In this document: positions 55,771 to 64,000 of the stretch, one piece after another
Layout of the letters: the number at the start of each line of letters is the position of its first letter
How positions within the stretch are numbered: the first letter of the stretch is position 1
NCBI GenBank assembly: GCA_018136815.1
Contig: CM030936.1
Location: 4,354,474-4,418,473 of the forward strand
Source of the DNA: Isochrysis galbana
Taxonomy: Eukaryota > Haptophyta > Isochrysidales > Isochrysidaceae
Direction: 5' to 3'
Length of the DNA: 64,000 nucleotides
Position numbers and translations under genes: made by a program
The notes under the pieces: model-generated
Seen by the model: only the letters and a program-made list of their open reading frames with translations
Database searches by the model: none
Told to the model about the DNA's origin: nothing

Positions 55771-56204
55771 CCCCCCCCCCTCTCCCCCCCCCCCCTCCCT
55801 CCCTCTCTCGGGAAGCAGCGGTAGGGTGCGCGCGACAGCGCCGTTCGTCTCAGCCGCAACCTCAGTGGGTGGGGGAAGGAAGGGGAGGACGGCGGAAATA
55901 GATGGTGGGCGGCGGCGGCTCAGATGGCGAGAACAGGGGCGGTGCGCTGAGCAGCCAGGTGCAGGTCAGGTGGCGGCTGGAGGAGCGGCAAGCGTCGGTG
56001 AGAGCCAAAGGTGGTGGGGCTGGGAACGAAGAGGGAGGGCGGTCAATACGGCGCGCCAGCACCGCACAGAGGTGGAGCGCCGGCTTTCATTGGAAGAGGG
56101 CGGCAGGGTCGGCGCGGCGACTGACAAGTTGGCAGAGTTGGTCGCTGGCCGCACCTGTCACCTGTGGCAGGCGGCGAAGGTGCACGCGCTAGAGCTCAGT
56201 GTGC

Positions 56205-56475
56205 GGAGTCAGCTCGTTCAGTGTGTGGAGTTAACTTCTTCAGTGTCTGAAGTCAACTTGTTGTGGGCAGAGTCAACTTGTTGAGCCGGGAGTCAACATG
56301 TTGCGTGTGTGCAGTCAACTTGTCGAGGGTGTGGAGTCAACGTGTTCAGTGCGTGGAGTCAACGTGTTCAGTGTGTGGAGTCAACTCGTTGAGGGTAGAG
56401 TCACCTGGTTCAGCGTGGAGTCAACTTGTTCAGTGTGGAGTCAACTTGTTGAGTGTGGAGTCAACTTGTTTAGGG
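56205..56475 (+). repeat. Minisatellite, GTGTGGAGTCAACTTGTTCA units
   Basis: About 12 units of 19-25 bp with the core GAGTCAACTTGTT and variable spacers (CAGTGTGTG, GAGGGTGTG, GAGCCGG). An open frame crosses it (56298-56789) but no domain follows. Confidence 0.9.
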
Positions 56476-58459
56476 TCGCTTCTGCAGGAGGAGGGGCCTT
56501 GGGCCCCTTTGGTGGGCCCGGCGCGGGACGCGTCGACTTTGATTCTTCACCTGACGGATCCGAGGTTACCACTGCCTCGGATGGGAACGGAGGGAACGGA
56601 AGGGAAGCGGCGAGAGGCGCGGCGGAAGTTGGGGAGTGGCCAATGACGGGCTGGACCACCTCCTCAGCAGAGAAAGGCGGGAGGACGGGCCTGGGCGAGG
56701 GCGAGCGCGACGACGGAGCGGACATGGCTGGGCGGATCGGGATGGATAGGCTGGGGCTGAGGGATTGGAGAGGTTTGGTATTGAGGTAGTGTTGAGAACG
56801 AGGGACGAGAACGGGGACGAGAACGAGGACGAGAGCGACGAACGAAGAACGACAGCCGACAGTTGGCTAGAGGCCGATGGACCGACGAGATGACACTACA
56901 CTCACATCAACACTCTCCACACTAACGTATCCCTATCACGGAACGCACAGGAACCCGCTGGCAGATCGAACAAGGAAGAGAATGCCGACAAGAGAGCGAC
57001 GGGGCGACGGACGATCCGACGGGGCGACAGTTACGCACAGGAATAAGGAGGGAATCTTTCGAAAACCCTTAAGTGATTTGATGAAGACCGATGTAAAATA
57101 GCGCCACGATATAATCCAACGGCCAACACCTGAGGGGGAATCAGGGTCACACATGGGGCGGTTCCTTGCACCGGCGATACCTGACCGCGCGACTTAGCCT
57201 AAAACGCGAGGAGCACGCAAGGAGGTAAGCCAGGTGGGGGGCAAGCAGGCGACAAAGGAGGCGATAAAGGAGGCGAGGGCAACAAGGGCGAATGGACGAA
57301 TGTAGGACACTACGACGGTGACTCGTGGCTAGCCTGCAAGGAGGGAACAAAGAAACGCAAACAACTTCTAAAACAAAAAGGTCGATCGCGGATGCGACAC
57401 GAGCCACCGAACTCACAACTCACAGGGGGGGGGGGGATAGGGACCCAAAGCACTATTTTGGGAACAAGCTTTCTACCGAGCTTTAGGTGGACTCCAAAAT
57501 CGACCATCTATGGACCAAGCTTTTGAGCAAGCTTTGCTGCAAATATCACCCATCTTTGAAAACAAGCTATCCCTGATTCTCAACCATCTTTCTGGCAGGG
57601 GTTAGCTTGAGCGCGGAAAGCCGCAGCTTCCTTGGAACCTTCGCTCTCATTATCATAAACATTAATTTACCCTTTCATCAAAAACACAACCAAACCTGAG
57701 GTTGCAGCCTCTTAATGGGCGGTGTTGTGCGACTTGTGCTTCCATGGCCCATGGCCCATGGGGCGGGGGGGGGGGGTGGACTGTGTACTGTGTGCTGTGT
57801 GATGCTCCGGGGGCGGCTCGCGCTGTGGCTCGTGTGCACCTGGGGTAGCGGCGTGGTCTCCGCTGGAGGGCGGTGCGGCTGCGTGACGTCCGTCATGACT
57901 TGCTCACGCGTCGCGGCGGGGTGGGCGGGGAGAGGAGGGGGGGGCGCGACGCGCGCTTCATTCATGACCCTATCGTTATAACTTACACCGATAGTTCGAG
58001 AGAGCCGTAGAGCAAACGCAGCTAGCGCAAGCACTAGACCACACAGCACCCGCAACGTGCAACGCGCAACGCAAGTAATTGCGATAGACCGCAGAGCACA
58101 CGAGGAGATAGTGAGTGACACTGTGACAGCTGACAACGGACGCTGACAAAACCAAAATCCATGATATAGACGGTAGACAGACAGACTGTTGCCGCCCTCT
58201 CCCCCCCCATTGTCCATTGTAGACCACCGAATCGATGAGTGTGTGTTCAGGGTGGTAAATAATGGCCACCTTGTCCGCTTGACCAAGCGCGACTTGAAAA
58301 CAATCGATCTGCTATATCGCACCGGAGACCTATGCAGACCTCGACAACCAAGCTCATGGCCCCTGTCTCTTCAGATGTTTTTGACGCTACCGTGTCATAT
58401 CGCTCACGCTTACGCTTCCGCTTGCTCCCCACAACGAGCTGGCCTCAGGTCCTTTGCCG
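56476..58459. other. Intergenic, nothing firm
   Basis: Frames at 56298-56789 and 57678-58322 lack domains. An inverted partner of the 23170 mini-repeat lies at about 57685-57710. The right end is the 3' flank of the transporter. Confidence 0.4.
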
Positions 58460-61028
<2,569 letters not shown>

Positions 61029-61425
61029 CGACAGGAGATCCGACGTGAGGAAGAGAGAGAGAGAGCTCAGCACAAACAGAGAAGAGAAGAAGAGAGACAA
61101 TAATAGAAAAGGGGAACAACCACAACAAAAATATCCGCGCCTCCACGCCTCCACACAAGCATTGTAGTACGTGTGAATAGGAAAAAAGAAAAAGGCGCGG
61201 GTGCTATTTGTGTGGAGGCGCGGGTGTTTTTGATTTTGTTGTTGTTGTCTCCCTAAATATACTCCCCCTTCTTCTCTTCTCTGTTTGTGCTTAGCTAGGG
61301 CGGTCAAACAGGGTTTTCATTATAAGGTGAAAGAATACCGAATACCATCTCACGGTCACGGTTGACGGTTGAGGAAATTTGAGCATTTTTTGGGGTAGAA
61401 AGCCTAGATGGGACATACGTATTTA
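61029..61425. other. Transporter 5' flank
   Basis: Contains a short inverted pair, CGCGCCTCCACGCCTCCACACAAG (61136) against GTGTGGAGGCGCGGGTG (61209), but no gene. Confidence 0.45.
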
Positions 61426-62830
61426 CCGTATTTGGCCGGAGGCCAAATACATATGTATTTCACTGTATTTTGGAGGCCCCCTGTATTGACGGGTCGCCAA
61501 ATACAGAGCGCCCGCAGGGCGCGCAACGCGCGAGTAGCGAGCGGAGCGAGCGAGCGCAGGGCCGGCCGCAGGCGCGGGGGCGCGGGGCTGCGGCAGTGGC
61601 AGGTGGCAGGCGGAGAGGCGGGTGGGAGTGGGAGGTGAGGGTTGGGGTTGGGGGGGGGGAGAGGGCTCTCAGTTCTTCTTATCAGTATAATGTATGAGAA
61701 TCTGCTATCAAACAACATTTAATCTCAGGTGCGATTACGTTTACATTTACGTAATCAAAATCAAGGCTACGGCCAAGGCCAACAAACAAATTGAAGTTCG
61801 AAATTCAAGCAATAAGCTTCGCAATAACTTCCTCACTAGGACATCCCTCACGTTCATCACCAATCCAATCATCATCATCACTATCACTATCCTCAACACT
61901 CTCCCACTTGACCACATCTGGGGACCACCCAGCGCTTTGCATCCGTTCCTGTAGATGCATCGTCTCATGGCAGTATACCAGCTTGTCTGCCGTCCGATGG
62001 CTCATCCTGGCGCGGTTTAAGCTGTGTATTTGGCCGTATATTGACCAATTGCGTTCAGCCGCGGAAGCAGCCGCTGGTTGTGCGAGGACTTGCTGGGCTA
62101 CATTGGCCAGCATGGGGACATGCTGTCCGTACATGGTCCACCAGCGTGACGGCTCCATCTCGCGCGCGTTCTGACGTGCTGACGCCCGGCTGAAGGCCCC
62201 CTCCCCATTCTGGAAGATGAAAAATTCTCGTTCCAACTGTGCGACACGGCGGACAACCGACTCATGCTCAATAGTGAGCTCCTTCCATGCCACTTGTGGA
62301 TCACTAGAGGCAAGAATTGCATCACGAAGAGCAAACCTATCAAAAACGGCACGCAACCCCTCCATCGTAGCCTCATCAAGATCACCTGCAGTCTCCATGA
62401 ACTCAGGGTAGCGCTATCCAACCCACTCGTTTGGCAAGAGGGTATGCTGGCGATGTCAGCCTGAACGAAGGGGTCCGATTTACCTGACTTTTTGTGACGT
62501 TTAGAGATCTCCCGAAATAATCTTGTTCCAGTCTTCATCACTGATACTTGAGTGATCGTCAGTCTTCCGCGTAGACGGTGTAGGCTGCCTTTTATGCCTT
62601 TTATTTATGAGTATTGTTGTCGTGGAATTGCGTTCAGTATTGTTGTGTTTCTCCGGATTGGGGCGACCAAGAATGCGGTTGCATAACTTCTGATACATGA
62701 TCGAATCGGGAGGTGGTCTTCCACATTTTGTACATTTTTTTTTGTGAGAGTGTAGGAGAGCTTCCGCCCTCCGCCTCCTGCCATGGTCTCGTCTGCCTTG
62801 TGGCACCGAGGAGGAAGGGCGCGCTTATGG
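61426..62830 (-). mobile_element. hAT-family DNA transposon, internally deleted
   Basis: The minus-strand frame 61805-62398 has the hAT C-terminal dimerisation domain: WWTMYGQHVPMLANVAQQVL, then AAASAAERNWSIYGQIHSLN and ARMSHRTADKLVYCH, closing with an acidic tail. Upstream at 62501-62806 a cysteine-containing basic stretch (HKKKCTKCGRPPPDSIMYQK) looks like the remains of the N-terminal DNA-binding part. The central catalytic region is missing, so the copy cannot encode a working transposase. The left end (61426-61500) has repeated ATTT(G/C)-type words (GTATTTGGCC, TGTATTTCACTGTATTT) like the subterminal repeats near 2092-2190. Confidence 0.8.
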
Positions 62831-62947
62831 TCGCATAGCGCCTTCGTACATAACGTTAGCTTTTACGCATGGCCAAAGCCTGTAGGCCTAGGTATTTCGT
62901 GACAGGATTAATATTATCTAATCTTCCTAGTACCACGAGCGCTTCCT

Positions 62948-63112
62948 ATGGGCGAAAGGGATCCCCAAGATGTCGTGAATGGGCTGCTAGGAAAAAGGAA
63001 GCGTTCCGTGGAATCACTATCGTCTATGAGCATAGCACAGATGTCTGACAAGGCCTGGTTGGAGTTCAGTGATGTGCAAAGTGACATAATGGATATATGT
63101 ATTTGTGAATAG
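62948..63112 (+). CDS. Small ORF, unrecognised
   Basis: 54 residues, MGERDPQDVVNGLLGKRKRS then SMSIAQMSDKAWLEFSDVQS. Text after the stop in the same direction (LQRYNHWDCSAVRGRIESVK) also looks protein-like, so this may be part of a longer decayed gene. No family assigned. Confidence 0.3.
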   Translation: MGERDPQDVVNGLLGKRKRSVESLSSMSIAQMSDKAWLEFSDVQSDIMDICICE

Positions 63113-63473
63113 CTCCAACGTGACTCCAATTTCATCACAGAGCTCCAAAGATACAACCATTGGGATTGTAGTGCCGTGAGAGGACGCATCGAGTCTGTGA
63201 AGAAAGAGCTGTCGCAGACATGGTAATGAGTACCGGAAGAGGTATACTTGCACACGGACATGATGTCCCAATCCAGCTAGGGATTTATTTTTTTTGTTGG
63301 AGGAGTGATTTTCAATTGACCCCGCTGTGCCCATACGTGTACCTCCTTTGATTCAAACGTGCTTCTGCGGTAGGATGTTGCTCCAGTTCGAATCGAGTGA
63401 TGACGTCAGCACCAGGTTCTATGCCGATTCCACTACAAAAAAATGTCATCATCTTATTTTAAAAAAAAGGTTC

Positions 63474-64000
63474 ATGACGTATTACACGAAGCTTCCGTGG
63501 CTCGCTTTAGGTCCACTGGCGATTGGTCAGACGTCGGTGGATGACGTTGGAGTCTGTACGGGAAGCAATGTGAAGCTCATCAATGGCAAGTGTATCGCGC
63601 AGTGCACAACCGATTGTGATGGTGATTCACGTGGGTTGGATCTGCTTTTACAGAATATGGGCACCTGTGTGGGTAGCGACGTCAAGCTGGTGGAGGGTCA
63701 ATGTACTTCAAGTGCCATTATGGGGGTATGTACAGCGGCCGACGTCAAGTTGGTGGATGGTATCTGTCAATCGAATCATCTCGTCTCGGGCCTTCCCAAG
63801 AATGGTGGTATTGCGGTCGTGAAGCCAACGTCGTCCTCGACCACCTTGACGCACTTCTTCGCCGCCGGTCCGTACTACAACATGACAGACTATGATTTGA
63901 ACGACGCGATCACCGAGGTGCATGTTGCAGAGAACTGCACCGCTACCGTGTACGCGGCCATCGATAAACGCACCTCCGATGGGTCCAAGTTTGCAACACT
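63474..64000 (+). CDS. Protein with three cysteine-framed VKL repeats, partial
   Basis: Opens at the ATG at 63474 (MTYYTKLPWLALGPLAIGQT) and stays open to the window end, so the C-terminus is missing. Three short repeats share the pattern C-x-G/A-x-N/D-VKL-x-x-G-x-C: VCTGSNVKLINGKC, TCVGSDVKLVEGQC and VCTAADVKLVDGIC. They are followed by a non-repeated region (HFFAAGPYYNMTDYDLNDAI). Cys-framed repeats like these are found in structural proteins of some large algal viruses and related elements as well as in secreted host proteins; which applies is not decided. The hydrophobic start could be a weak signal peptide. Confidence 0.6.
   Translation, partial: MTYYTKLPWLALGPLAIGQTSVDDVGVCTGSNVKLINGKCIAQCTTDCDGDSRGLDLLLQNMGTCVGSDVKLVEGQCTSSAIMGVCTAADVKLVDGICQSNHLVSGLPKNGGIAVVKPTSSSTTLTHFFAAGPYYNMTDYDLNDAITEVHVAENCTATVYAAIDKRTSDGSKFAT

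Overview
This looks like nuclear DNA of a microbial eukaryote, most likely an alga or similar protist. The genes are GC-rich and spliced with short introns (mostly about 75-800 nt; GT-AG plus two clear GC-AG introns). They include a eukaryotic Argonaute, a SNARE and a mitochondrial-type presequence. They are separated by long (CT)n/(GA)n tracts and by wreckage of LINE, SINE-like and hAT elements. No rRNA, functional tRNA gene, CRISPR array or operon is visible. The lineage cannot be fixed from the sequence alone; the mix of bacterial-type and eukaryotic genes would suit a haptophyte or stramenopile-like alga (inference).

Layout. 1-3.6 kb: repeats and a LINE fragment. 3.6-8.7 kb (-): a many-exon Argonaute with a complete slicer tetrad. 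8.7-10.1 kb: a purine/pyrimidine-rich divergent promoter region. 10.2-11.5 kb (+): a Ser/Pro-rich protein. 12.1-17.2 kb: a mobile-element area with an unknown gene split by a 921-bp insertion that has a 17-bp target duplication, a cysteine-rich ORF, and a LINE carrying a nested SINE-like insertion. 17.5-19.5 kb (+): a FAD monooxygenase. 20.9-22.4 kb (+): an S28 serine peptidase. 23.8-27 kb: repeats. 27.2-31.9 kb (+): a nine-exon, mitochondrion-targeted protein of bacterial type with response-regulator-like and PEP/pyruvate-binding domains. 34.3-36.3 kb (+): a protein kinase.

38.7-40.1 kb (-): an unknown protein. 41.7-43.1 kb (+): a secreted or plastid-targeted protein with two similar domains. 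45.2-46.3 kb (-): a protein with Tyr/Arg/Asp repeats. 47.4-47.7 kb (+): a SNARE. 47.9-48.2 kb: two tandem foldback hairpins. 48.7-49.2 kb (+): an OsmC-like protein. 49.8-52.6 kb: a LINE tail, a GC-rich element and an ~800-bp tandem duplication. 52.9-54.1 kb (-): a coiled-coil protein. 54.2-58.4 kb: simple repeats, palindromes and a minisatellite. 58.5-61.0 kb (-): a peptide (POT/SLC15) transporter. 61.4-62.8 kb (-): an internally deleted hAT transposon. 63.5 kb to the end (+): the start of a protein with cysteine-framed repeats, cut off by the window edge.

The genes do not form one pathway. The two most connected threads are small-RNA biology (a slicer-type Argonaute in the same window as long hairpins and many transposon fragments) and bacterial-derived metabolism/redox (PEP/pyruvate-binding protein, OsmC, FAD monooxygenase). 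Exon models for the PEP/pyruvate protein, the FAD monooxygenase, the transporter, the kinase and the 41.7-kb gene close in frame with consensus splice sites, which makes them the firmest annotations besides the Argonaute.
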